A DNA stretch of 64,000 bases from Adiantum capillus-veneris (taxonomy: Eukaryota > Streptophyta > Polypodiopsida > Polypodiales > Pteridaceae): contig CM043971.1 of the NCBI GenBank assembly GCA_014529385.2, positions 82,067,340 through 82,131,339 of the forward strand. Reading direction: 5' to 3'. This document shows, one piece after another, positions 52,161 to 61,766 of this stretch. The notes under the pieces are model-generated. The model saw only the letters and a program-made list of their open reading frames with translations, searched no databases and was not told where the DNA came from. A program made the position numbers and the translations under genes. The first letter of the stretch is position 1. The number at the start of each line of letters is the position of its first letter.

Positions 52161-54003
52161 TATGTGAGGACCTTCTTGCCTCGTCTATTGTGAGTTTCCT
52201 TGCCCAACTCCTTCAAAACTAAATTTGTCAATGATTAGGGACCCTGAGATTTACATTTCCTAGCCAACACAGTTGTCTCAACATGGCACAATGTTGTTTG
52301 TTGTAGCACATCCAACCTCCCAGTTACCCCTTTGAGGGGGTTACCTTATCGGATGATAAGGACCGAGACCTGGACCACATCATTCTACAAGATGATAGAT
52401 GCAATGCTAGACTACCATCCATTTGGGTCGAGGCATGACGGACAACTCAGTAGATGTCACAAACGGGAGCGCATAGCAATATAAAATATACTCGGACAAA
52501 TAAAATTTATCACTTAATATTGAAGCCAGAGGATATAGAGAGAAATAGATAGAGAGAGAGATAAAGTGAGAAGATCGACACAGTACTGGGGACCAGAAGA
52601 TGGGCTGGTCCCCCCTCGTACATCTTCTGGTCCCCCCTCGTAATAGTATCTTTATTATTGAGGAGAAGTCTATACAAGCACTTGAAACGAACGTATTACC
52701 ACGTTCGTTCTAGAATAAGACTTGATGGTTCTCGAAAGCCTCGGCTTCCGATTCCTAGGGCAAAACCCTATTTCCTGGAACTTCCGTTCCTTATTCCAAA
52801 TCCTTGAGAACCAAGGTTCTCGCCTCTGGATCTCACCTTCCAGACTGAGGGCATGACATCCCTGCAACTCTCTTTTCCAACTTTGTTTCCAGAGTCCTCT
52901 TCCCGCAGAACAACTCCGCTTTTCCGGACACAAAGTCATTACTTGGGAATCCCAACTTCCGGATCACAACCTGAGAGACTACCTCTCCCCGATCCGTGGA
53001 TCTACTTCCCAAACTCGGGTACGAAACCCCTGGGCTGATCTGGCTCTAGTTCCTCAGAGCGCTTTTCTCCTGCAAAGGCTCATACCTTCCTTTGCTCCTA
53101 CTCCCTCACTAAGAGGAGTACACCTGCAAACAAATATTCAGAGTTCATAACATGAAAATCGTTACCTTCAAAGTCTCGATGCTTGAAACGCAACTCCGTT
53201 CTCGAAAAGCAATTCCCCGGAAGAGATCTCTCCATAGAAAATCCTCTCTTCCAATCTTACACACAGAAGAGGTGTGTTCTCGGGTTCCTTCTCGTAAATC
53301 AGCCCCGTCTACGACGTTTATGGGCTGAAAACAGAGAAAAAAAAACAGCAACTTCTCGCGATGAAAACACGTTCTGTAGGCTCTTCTTCGCGAGGGAACT
53401 CGCGCACTGGGTCTTGGCGACATCTGTTAGCCATGGGCATCACCGGCAACGTCTTCTTTATGGCTGAAATCTGCAGCAGCATCTCCTCCTTGCAAAGATT
53501 GGTCCTCCCCTTTGAGTGAGGGCATGTGATGCTTTTATAGCTCCTAGCCACGGGCACGAATAGCTGCTCGCGTAGAGATGGCGGCCGTTTCCCCCCCCCC
53601 CCCCCCCCCCCCCGCTGTTCTGCCAGAAAAATAGAAAGAGAAAACATTGGCTGATCTGTTGTCTTATTTATCAGATGGCTGCCCACTTATTAAGTGGGCG
53701 ACCGGCGTATTTTAAAAATAGTCTTAACCTGCCCAAAAACTCAATAAAACCTTTTAAGTTAAAAACAATGCTTTCACAACACTTCCCAGGCGTCCCTGGA
53801 TGCAATCACATGCACAGTTGCAATGCAAACATAGACTTCCTCGCGGGAAAGCATCTGCTTTCCCGAAAAGCAATCCCGCTTTCTCAGAAAGCATCTGTTT
53901 TTCCTCAAAGTTTCCTCTGAACCCATCTTCATTCAAGTGCTTGCTTTTTCCTTGTGCACAATTCTAACACAGTTCGGAATTTCCTCCCGACTATGGATAT
54001 TCC
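52161..54003. other. Non-coding interior of 50-55 kb element
   Basis: No gene seen. It includes GA-rich DNA (52535-52570), a doubled CTTCTGGTCCCCCCTCGTA (about 52590-52642) and a 23-nt C run (53591-53613). TGTTAGAATTGTGCAC on the complement at 53972 resembles an LTR start, so a nested fragment on the minus strand is possible, but no partner end was found. Confidence 0.45.
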
Positions 54004-54290
54004 CTTTTAGATGCACTCGTCACCCACCTTGTGACGCATCAGGAATACCCATCACCTAGTCCTTTCCTACCGAACTTACGGTACAATCTCCTTCACGATG
54101 CTCTATGTCACCCATCCTATGACGCATCAGAGATGTCCGTTCCCGGATGGTCGGATACTTCTTCCCGATGCTCCCTGTCACCCATCCGATGTGACGCATC
54201 AGAAGTACCCGTTCCTGGTGGCCTTACAGATATTCCCTTTCACAGTGCTCCCGTCATTACTCTGAATGACGCACTAGGAATATTCTGTAC
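54004..54290. repeat. GTCACCCATC...TGACGCATCAG minisatellite
   Basis: Four imperfect units (about 54016, 54106, 54177, 54250), each with GTCA...TGACGCA, an internally inverted pair, followed by AGAATACCC-like text. They lie just upstream of the element's 3' region. Confidence 0.75.
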
Positions 54291-54834
54291 TCGGATGTCT
54301 CCAGTGAGAAAAACCCTCTCACTTAAAATTCCAATAATTCATTTAGAATTATTTTTCCTTGGTGTTCCAAGCGAGAAAACCCTCACTTATAAATCCAATA
54401 ATTCATTTAGAATTATTTTTTTGTCAGATAAAGCCAATTTTGCAATAGTAGACTAGGTACCTCGAGCAGTCTAGGAGTTTCTATGTCTTGTAACATGCAT
54501 ATGTGAGCATTTGTGTTGCATTGTGATGTGCCAACCACTGAATATTCCTAATTGGATGAGATTGCTTGGGTATGTAATTTTTTAGTGCATCAAGACACGT
54601 GGAAGATCAATATGGTCTGGGTGTGATGGCTTATTTTACTACGCTGGAATATCAAGAGTTCCGATTTGGACGAAAGGAGAAGCTAACTCCTTGATCAAAA
54701 GAGCACAAAGGAGAAGCTAACTCCTTAATAAAAAGAGCAAACCGATTGTCCCTCGGAATTTTTTTTAGCTAACTTGAGTTGTTTTGCAGATATGTTGTAA
54801 TCGCGGATGATTACTCTCTTTCAAGAAGGGGAGA

Positions 54835-55496
54835 TGTAACAAACTGCTGACGTGTCAAAGCCCTGAAGAATGGAGTCAACTTGCAGATGTCGGCCGAGGG
54901 GCCTAAACGCTAAGAAGAACAAGTAACAGAAGAAGAAGTCCTACCAACTTATGGAGACCCCGTCCGATGGGGCCCCAAGTGACATAAAGGATTAAAATAA
55001 AGCAGGACCCGCATACACACAAAAATTGATGACGTGGCAGATTTTCAAAAACTGCGCTTGCATGATGACGTGGCAGGTTGTACGGAATTCTGCGTTTTGC
55101 GCTGGTTGATGACATGGCAAGCTGTATAGATTTTCGTAAATTGCGATGGCAGCTTTTTGGCTTTGCTTTTGGACCAGATGCTTTTGAGTTTGAAGGCTTT
55201 TCACTGTAATTGCTTTTTAGGCCAAGGGCCTTTAAATATGAGGTTAGGGCTCATTCTCTGGCATGTTTCCTGGAGAAGGTACAGAGTTTGGAGTAGCGGC
55301 TTGTACTGTGTTGATGCTATATAAAGAAATACCGAAAGGGGCGCCAAGGTTTGAGGCCAATACTCTGTGGGGTGGAACTCCGCCACTCCGTGTCGCGTGT
55401 CGTCTCTTTCTCTTTCAGTTCAGTTGTTATTGAAGTGCTAAAAGTTTGTTCAGCCTGTTCTTTTTTCTATTGGCATGTGGTGCCCGTCTTGTGACA
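54835..55496 (+). repeat. 3' LTR of 50-55 kb element
   Basis: 662 bp, closely matching the 5' LTR, with the CT tract reduced to CTCTTTCTCTTTC. It is followed by the target duplication CCATG. Confidence 0.92.
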
Positions 55497-55501
55497 CCAT
55501 G

Positions 55502-56723
55502 CTTCGCCCGAGTCCTAGCTTATATAGCTAATATGATCCCGCTCTAGCTGAGATAGATGGGCCCTTTTCTTTCATCGCACTAGGCGACGAAAGATAGTCA
55601 CGGTGCGACGAAAGATAATCCGTGACTGTCTATGTGTGGTAATACCCATGAGCACTTCCCTCTGTAATTTGATCCTCGTCCATCTGCACTCCTCATCATC
55701 CCATATTGCCTCCGTGTGGGCTGGTTGTGGGGGTATGCCTCTGATGCTGCATCATGGAGCGTCTCTGTCAGTATCTGAGTGAGTTCATCTAGTGACCGTC
55801 CCGGCTCTTGGGTGCATAGCTGCCTGTATATCTCATCCATATACACAGAAGCCGTCTCCCTCATGAAGGTATACCGAGAGTGTGTGGGGACCTCTCCTAA
55901 TGGAGCTGTGCTGAACTGAAAGGTCATTGTGAAAGACACGATAGCATGATCAACTGCTACTCCAACTAGCCTAGTGTCCACCATGAAATCTTGAAAGAAT
56001 GGAATGAGACCTCGCTGGGCCATAACATAATCCACTGTGCTGGCACCATGTTGGTGTGGAAAGCAAGTAAAACCTCCAATTGTCGAAAATCATTGTAGGC
56101 CATTCACAATGGCCAATTTGTGTGCGGTTCCCATATCTATCAAGTATCTGCCATATTCAGTGTATTCCTCATCTTGTGATAGTCTGGATAGACCCATCTC
56201 TGTGACGTCCGGCTCCCTAAGCATTTCTTCGGAAGTATCATAAAAATATTGTCTGGTGGTGGGCAATCCTAGCATTGAAATCCCCTAGTATGATAATGTC
56301 ACCATCCTTGGAAAACTCTCATATATCATTATCCAAAATAGCAAAGGGGGATTGTCCTCTAGGTGATGCATATACTGACGTATAAGGAGGAAAGTAACAA
56401 ATAGCTATGTAGAGGTATCTGTCCGTCTCTGCCTTGAGCCTCACCCACATGTACCTAGCCTGTTCATCCTTGGGTGCTATACGTATCAGTGGCCGCGGTT
56501 CCTCCCTGAATAGAACTGCCACTCCCCTTGAGCCCCGTCCTCGATGCTCTGATCTGGTCTCCTGTCTGCATGCTGTCTCCCATCTATATTCGCTCACCTG
56601 TGGCATGGATTGACTAGATGCTTGATGCATCTCAGAGTAGAAAATGATGTCTCTCCCCATGAAGCTATCCTCAAAGGCTCCTACATCAAGGCGGAGTGAC
56701 CCATTACAATTCCAGGTTGCCAT
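55502..56723 (-). pseudogene. LINE endonuclease and linker
   Basis: Frame 56723-56319 starts MATWNCNGSLRLDVGAFED, with the N of the APE-type endonuclease and IIFYSEMHQ in place of the usual L-x-E-T, then RGVAVLFREE and YLYIAICYFPPY. Frames 56275-56090 and 56035-55598 follow (DYVMAQRGLIPFFQDFMVD, VGVAVDHAIVSFTMTF: the S-D-H catalytic box is changed to V-D-H). Stops at three places. Confidence 0.8.
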
Positions 56724-56912
56724 CTTTAGTGTGGTCCCATAGGTCTCGCACGGTCATGCGGGGCGTCGCTCCAATATCACCACCTTTCCATCCCTGTAAA
56801 AGGCAATCTTCCCCTTGTTGCTCTAATTTCCGGCATTACTTCTTGCATATGAGCAATCTGCAAGAGGGTGAGGTCATCTCCAAGAAAGATTTCTTTAGAG
56901 TCTGTCTCTTCT

Positions 56913-57290
56913 TCAGGAAGTCCTTCTTCGCTTCCATGGAGGGGGAGCGGAGAATGAGTGCCCTTTCCTTCGAGGTTTCTCCGTTGCTCTCTCTTTTCTT
57001 AATGCCCACTCTCTAGGCCCTCGTATGCATCTGCTCGTTGACCCCACCAGAGTCATGAGTTCTTTCACCTCTTCATCCACATTATCTTGGTCTTTGAGGC
57101 CACATATCCTTACGTGTAAGGCTCGCACACGTCTCCTTTGCTCCTCTTCTAGTGTCAAATTGATGATGGTTGGTGTGGGGGTGGGGGTTATTTCCTTGCC
57201 TTTTCCTTTCTTGACAATCTTGATCCATTTTTCGGCCTTTTGTGCTTTTTGTTGGGTCTTTGTGATGACATCTACCCATGAAGTCGTCAT
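56913..57290 (-). pseudogene. LINE ORF1-like protein, partial
   Basis: 125 codons opening MTTSWVDVITKTQQKAQKAE, a Lys-rich helix, then RRRVRALHVRICGLKDQDN and VDEEVKELMTLVG, the RRM-like core. It fits ORF1 of the LINE running from here to 45.4 kb. It is shorter than usual and ends with frameshifted text towards ORF2. It is a different family from the ORF1 at 207-1309. Confidence 0.6.
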
Positions 57291-57315
57291 TTCTTTTTGT
57301 TGCTCCCCACCTTAG

Positions 57316-57663
57316 AGAGAGAGCTTTGATGCTTTATTTTTGAAAGCTTTTAACTTTGAAGCTTTTGGGGCTTTGCTTTTAGCATCCCTTGTAAAGTCTT
57401 TAAAAGTTGTGGGCAGGCATCCCACTTCTTAGAGCATCTGGACGCAGAGTCTGAGACTGAGAGCCTCCCACTCACTTGTACTTTGAGTTGCAGATTAATA
57501 CAAAAAGAAATACCGGAAAGGGTGCCAGTCTTTGGGGCCAATATCTCTAGGCAGGAACTCCGTCGGACTAGTGTTGAATCAATTGTGAACTGTGAACTGT
57601 TTTGAAGTGAATTCTTGTGGTGTTGCGGTCGAATCTCGAGTTGGAGTGTTCAAGTCTGTTACA
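57316..57663 (+). repeat. 5'-truncated LTR of Gypsy-C
   Basis: Shares with the 50-55 kb LTRs the runs GCTTTGCTTTT, GAAATACCG-GAAAGGG-GCC and the end GTTACA, directly before the tRNA-Met primer-binding site TGGTATCAGAGC (57665-57676). The left border abuts LINE sequence, and the usual TGTAAC start is missing. Confidence 0.65.
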
Positions 57664-57726
57664 GTGGTATCAGAGCATGACCGATTTCTCTTCTACGGGA
57701 AATCCGATCCTTTTTACGCGGCACCT

Positions 57727-59390
57727 ATGGCTTCAAGCAGAGATCAATCGACTTCCTCTGCATCTGGAGATGCGGGAAGAGATCACGACGAAGATTCACG
57801 GGAGGAGTACGGCCCGCCTCGGTCTACTCAGGCGGTGGTCGAAGAGATGGAGCGTCGGTGATTGATCAACGATGCAACAAAGATGATGCTAAATTTTGCG
57901 AAGGACCCGAAATTTGCAAAATTTATGAGCCAGACCTCCATCGACGAGGTGCACTCATTGTAGCGGCAAACCATAGAACCACCCCTCAAACCGGCACTGA
58001 AGAAACCTCCTACTTCAAGGATGTATAGAGAGCAAGAATTAGAAGAGATGGTTGATGCACGGATTTCTCAGCTTTTTGACTCGCAGAACAAAGCAGAAAA
58101 GCGTGACAAAAAGCAGAAGGGAAAGCAATTGACTTACCGATCGGGCTACATTTGATTGGCAAGAAAGCAGAAAAACCGTGTTCGATTTGAAGGAGTACCT
58201 AGTTCTTCTTCTTCTTCTGAGAGTTTTTCTAGCTCATCTGACTCCAGCGAAGAAGACAGAAAAAGCAAAAAGCGAAGCAAAAAGCAAAGCTTCAGAAAGG
58301 GCAAGAAAAAGGTAAAGAAGCCTAAATCTCGCCCAGCGTTTGACAGTTCTACAGAGGACTCGTCTTCGGATAGTTCAGACTCTGACGACAACAACTTATA
58401 CGCAAAGAAGAAGAATTTCTATAAAGCCAACCAGTATGACTTTCTGGAAGATAAAAGCAAGAAAGTCGGAGAGTTCAAGGGAGGTGGACAGTCAATTAAA
58501 TTTGACACGTTTTCTGGATATAGAGATTCTTTGAAGGCTTTGGCTTTCATATAGCAGTTTGACATAGCTTTCTCTGGAGGGCGTTACCCAGAGCACTCCA
58601 AGATTCGGAGGGCTACCTCTTACTTGAAGGGAAATGCTCGAACTTGGTGATCCACGCTTCTATTGAACAAGACCGCGCCACTTAAATGGCTGAAATTTAC
58701 AAGGCTTTTTTTTTCTTCTTGGTTGACTCGAGAGTATGAACGCGACATACGAACTGCTTGGAACCATCTTCGGATGACCAAGAAGGATATTGCGAAAGAT
58801 TCTGGAGCTCTTTTCTACCAGCCTCTTCATTTAAGAAGATCTCGCTCAAAGAACAGATTGAGCGGTTTACCTTGGGACTTCCTACGGAGATCCGAGATCA
58901 CTGGTTAGAGAAAAAGTCAGATTCCATTCAGGAACTGATGAGTCACGCGAAACGGGGTTTTGCCATTCATTCAGGCAGTTTGACCTACCCCCATATGAAA
59001 TCATGACGCAAAGGACCGAACAGACTTCGAACAATGAAAGTAGAAAGAGGAAGAGCAACCCAGATGAGAAAGAAAAGGATGCACGACCCAAACTCACTCC
59101 TCGAGAGAGAGCTCTCTACATCAAGGAGGGGAAGTGCTTTGGATGCGGGGAAATCTCTGCGAAGTGCCCTAAAATGGCACCGAAAGAGCAGAACGACAAG
59201 GATGAAGACAGGCCAGAGAGTTCGAAAGCAGCTGAGGAAGGAGGAGAAGTGCTTTGGATGCGGGGAAACTCGGCATATCTCCGCGAAGTGCCCTAAAAAG
59301 GCACCGAAAGAACAGAACGACTAGGATGAAGACAGGCCAGAGAGTTCGAAAGCAGCTGAGGAACGTGGACGAAACGGTAAGATAAAAACC
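57727..59390 (+). pseudogene. Gypsy-C gag with duplicated zinc knuckle
   Basis: Opens MASSRDQSTSSASGDAGRDH at 57727, with stops at about 57859 and 57961 and one before 58156. A Ser/Lys-rich stretch (SSSSSSESFSSSSDSSEED) precedes the capsid region (KFDTFSGYRDSLKALAFI, ATSYLKGNARTW). The C-terminus has CFGCGEISAKCP and, about 125 bp later, CFGCGETRHISAKCP. The two lie in a direct duplication (about 59125-59245 and 59245-59370); the first copy has lost the His-containing residues. Confidence 0.82.
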
Positions 59391-59449
59391 GGACTAGTCC
59401 TAGACTACATGGGTACTGACCTAAGCATGATGAATGAAAGTACAAAACT

Positions 59450-60582
59450 TTGCCAACATGGGGCAAAGTGAAAGACCAAGAAGCCCTGATCTTCTTTGAT
59501 GGAGGAGCCAAGGCCAACTTCATTTCACATGAATTGGCGACGCGGCTCAAGATCACATCCGATCGGATGGGACCACTAGCAGAGGCAGTTCTAGCGGCAC
59601 CTGGCAGGGACGTAGCGATTACACCTGTCATTGGCAAACTTCGGTTGCATTGTCATGGGTATTTGGGGCATGCAGACTTCTACATAATACCTTTGGAAGG
59701 TTGTGATGTCCTCTTAGGAATTCCCTGGTACCACAAGAACAACGGCGTGGTCAACTATCGGGCGAGAGAAGCGACTTTGACTACAGAGAAGGCCAGAACC
59801 ATTGTACTAGATGTAAAACTTAAGGGCGAGTCTGTCCCTATTGTATTGGCTTTAGCCGTTTCAAAATTAATGAAATCCAGTCTGTTTGTTTACTCGATGT
59901 TTTTGAGAGAGATGAATGATGAGAATAGGACAAATTTGTCTGAACTTGATAAAGAACGCCAAGATTTTCTCCACACTCATGCCGATTGCTTCTCAGAGGG
60001 CCTGCCAGGCGAGTTACCACCCGCTTGTCTTGAGGATCATACCATTGATCTGATACCTGGAAGCACACTACCGAACCGGCCACCTTACCGTGTGAGCGGA
60101 GCCCAGAATGAAGAAATTACGAACCAAGTGAAAGACCTCTTGGAAAAGGGTCTTGTCCAGCCTAATACTTCACCGTACTGCTCTTCAGTGTTGTTGGTTT
60201 TGAAGAAAGACAGATCTTGGAGAAGGTGCATCGATTATAGAGCTCTCAACAAAATCACCATGAAGAACAGATTTCCGACTCCTAGGATCGATGATATACT
60301 TGATCGACTACAGGGATCCTCGTGCTTTAGCAGGATCGACTTGAAAAGTGGATATTATCAGATCCGAATCGCGTCGGGAGACGTCTACAAGACAGCTTTT
60401 TGGATGACTTTGGGTTATTTGAGTTTTTGGTGATGCCTTTTGGCCTAACCAATGCTCCTGCAACATTTAATCGGATGATGGATAGGATTTTTCGAGAGTA
60501 CATACTATTTGTTGGCACTTTCTTTGACAACATCAATGTTTTCTCCAAGGATGAGGCAAAACATAGAGAATATCTGCTTTAG
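59450..60582 (+). pseudogene. Gypsy-C protease and reverse transcriptase
   Basis: Frame 59450-60433 holds the protease box FFDGGAKANFISHELATRL (D-G-G for D-[ST]-G), CDVLLGIPWYHKNNGVV, then RT: NRPPYRVSGAQNEEI, LVLKKDRSWRRCIDYRALNK and SRIDLKSGYYQIRIASGDV. A frameshift at about 60400 leads to FGLFEFLVMPFGLTNAPATF. The catalytic box reads FFDNINVFSK where gypsy RTs have [YL]-x-D-D, so the second Asp is lost. Confidence 0.9.
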
Positions 60583-61330
60583 GTCTTTTAGGCATCCCGA
60601 GATCACGAGTTGGTGATTAATGCGAAGAAAAGTGAATTTTTCCTACCAGAGATATACGTTTTGGGACACATTGTCTCAGCAACAGGAGTGCAGATGGACC
60701 CGGCCAAGATAGAGACTATCCGTGATTGGCCTGATTTAAAGAATGTCCATGAAGTTAGAAGCTTGTTGGGCTTGTGTTCGCACTACAAGCGGTTCATTAG
60801 AAAGTTTGCGGAGGTTGCTTCCCCTTTGCATATCTTGATACAGAGAAGAGTCCCTTTCTCGTGGGGACCCACAAAGGTGAGTGCCTTTCGGACATTGAAA
60901 GAGAAATTGACCACATGACCATTTTTGACTTTGCTGGACTTGCAGAAGTCATTTGAAGTATATTGTGATGCTTGTGGTCGTAGTCTGGGTGCAGTCTTAA
61001 TGCAAGAAGGCCATGTCATTGCCTACGAGAGCCGATTGTTCTCAAGGCCGGAATTGATAGCACAGATTTATGAGAAAGAGCTTTTGGCGGTTATCCATGC
61101 TATTACTCAATGGTGGCATTACCTACTCGGAGTGGATTTTACTATTTTCATAGACCATCAGAGTTTACGATTCTTCTTGTCACAGAAGCAGCTATCGAAA
61201 AAGCAGATGTGGCGGGTGAACATCTTGTTATAGTTTCACTTCCAGATTGTCCATGTGCAGGGACAAAAGAATTTGGTGGAAGATGCTTTGTCTCGAAAGC
61301 CTTGGTTCTAGCTATTTCCGCGAACATCAT
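60583..61330 (+). pseudogene. Gypsy-C RT connection and RNase H
   Basis: KKSEFFLPEIYVLGHIVSA, HEVRSLLGLCSHYKRFIRKF and VASPLHILIQRRVPFSWGP precede RNase H: VYCDACGRSLGAVLMQ (first Asp), YEKELLAVIHAITQWWHYL (Glu), FTIFIDHQSLRFFLSQKQL (Asp) and GQKNLVEDALSRKP. Two stops (near 60580 and 60916) and one at about 61231 break the frame. Confidence 0.9.
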
Positions 61331-61766
61331 AGGAGCTTGGAGGATACGATCGATTAGTATACCACAAATACAGATTTTGCAGACATTTTCACACGGATAC
61401 GGGGTGGGGAGACAATAGCGGGATATTCCATTCGGGATGGCTACTTGATGAGGAAAACCATGTTGTGCGTTACAGAGCCGTTGAGGGAAAAGGTTATAAC
61501 TGAATGCCACTGTCCACCTTTTACGGGTCACCGCGGCATTGCTACCACCTTGAAAGGGGTAGAGAGAGACTTCTTTTGGTCGAGACTCAAGAAGGATGTG
61601 GACGAGTTTGTGCGCAGTTGCTTGGTATGCCATAAGGTCAAGTTTGACAGGCATAAAGCACAGGGATTGTTACAGCCTTTGCCCATACCCACCCGCCCCT
61701 GGGAAAGTATTGCAAGGGATTTTTTTTTTTGATCTCCCTAGAACACAGAGTGGTCACGATGACTTC
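61331..61766 (+). pseudogene. Gypsy-C integrase HHCC domain, truncated
   Basis: LCVTEPLREKVITECHCPPF, HRGIATTLKGVERDFFW and SCLVCHKVKFDRHKAQGLL give the His-His-Cys-Cys zinc domain. PIPTRPWESIARDFFF opens the catalytic core, which is then lost at the copy-1/copy-2 junction. A T-run (61721-61730) adds a shift. Confidence 0.88.

Larger units (their letters stand above)
50232..55496 (+). mobile_element. LTR element without pol, inserted in LINE
   Basis: LTRs 50232-50932 (701 bp) and 54835-55496 (662 bp) start TGTAACAAACTGCTGACGTG and end TTGTGACA. Target duplication CCATG is perfect (50227-50231 and 55497-55501). Primer-binding site TGGTATCAGAGC at 50934-50945; polypurine tract AAGAAGGGGAGA before the 3' LTR. 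The 3.9-kb interior has one short ORF and several minisatellites, but no recognisable RT, integrase or protease. Confidence 0.92.
45373..57300 (-). mobile_element. Minus-strand LINE, split by three LTR insertions
   Basis: Read on the minus strand, the pieces from 57290 down to 45373 follow the order of a plant LINE: ORF1 RRM-like protein, endonuclease, RT, and C-terminal Cys/His segment. Insertions at 55496-50232, 49864-48749 and 47924-46662 interrupt it, and the reading frame is recoverable across at least two of the insertion points. Without insertions the element would be about 6.3 kb. Many stops show that it is dead. Confidence 0.85.
57664..61766 (+). mobile_element. Gypsy-C copy 1: decayed Ty3/gypsy gag-pol
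   Basis: Order gag, zinc knuckles, protease, RT, RNase H, integrase HHCC, on the plus strand. It stops inside the integrase at about 61764, where sequence switches back to protease of a second copy. At least ten stops or frameshifts. Because RT precedes integrase, it is Ty3/gypsy rather than copia. Confidence 0.9.

Noticed and set aside
53318-53686. 122-codon minus-strand ORF with a poly-Gly run
   Set aside because: The frame depends on the 23-nt C run and lies in the non-coding interior of an LTR element.
58156-58554. Ser-rich and Lys-rich ORF resembling an SR splicing factor
   Set aside because: It is in line with capsid and zinc-knuckle segments after an LTR and primer-binding site, so it is gag.
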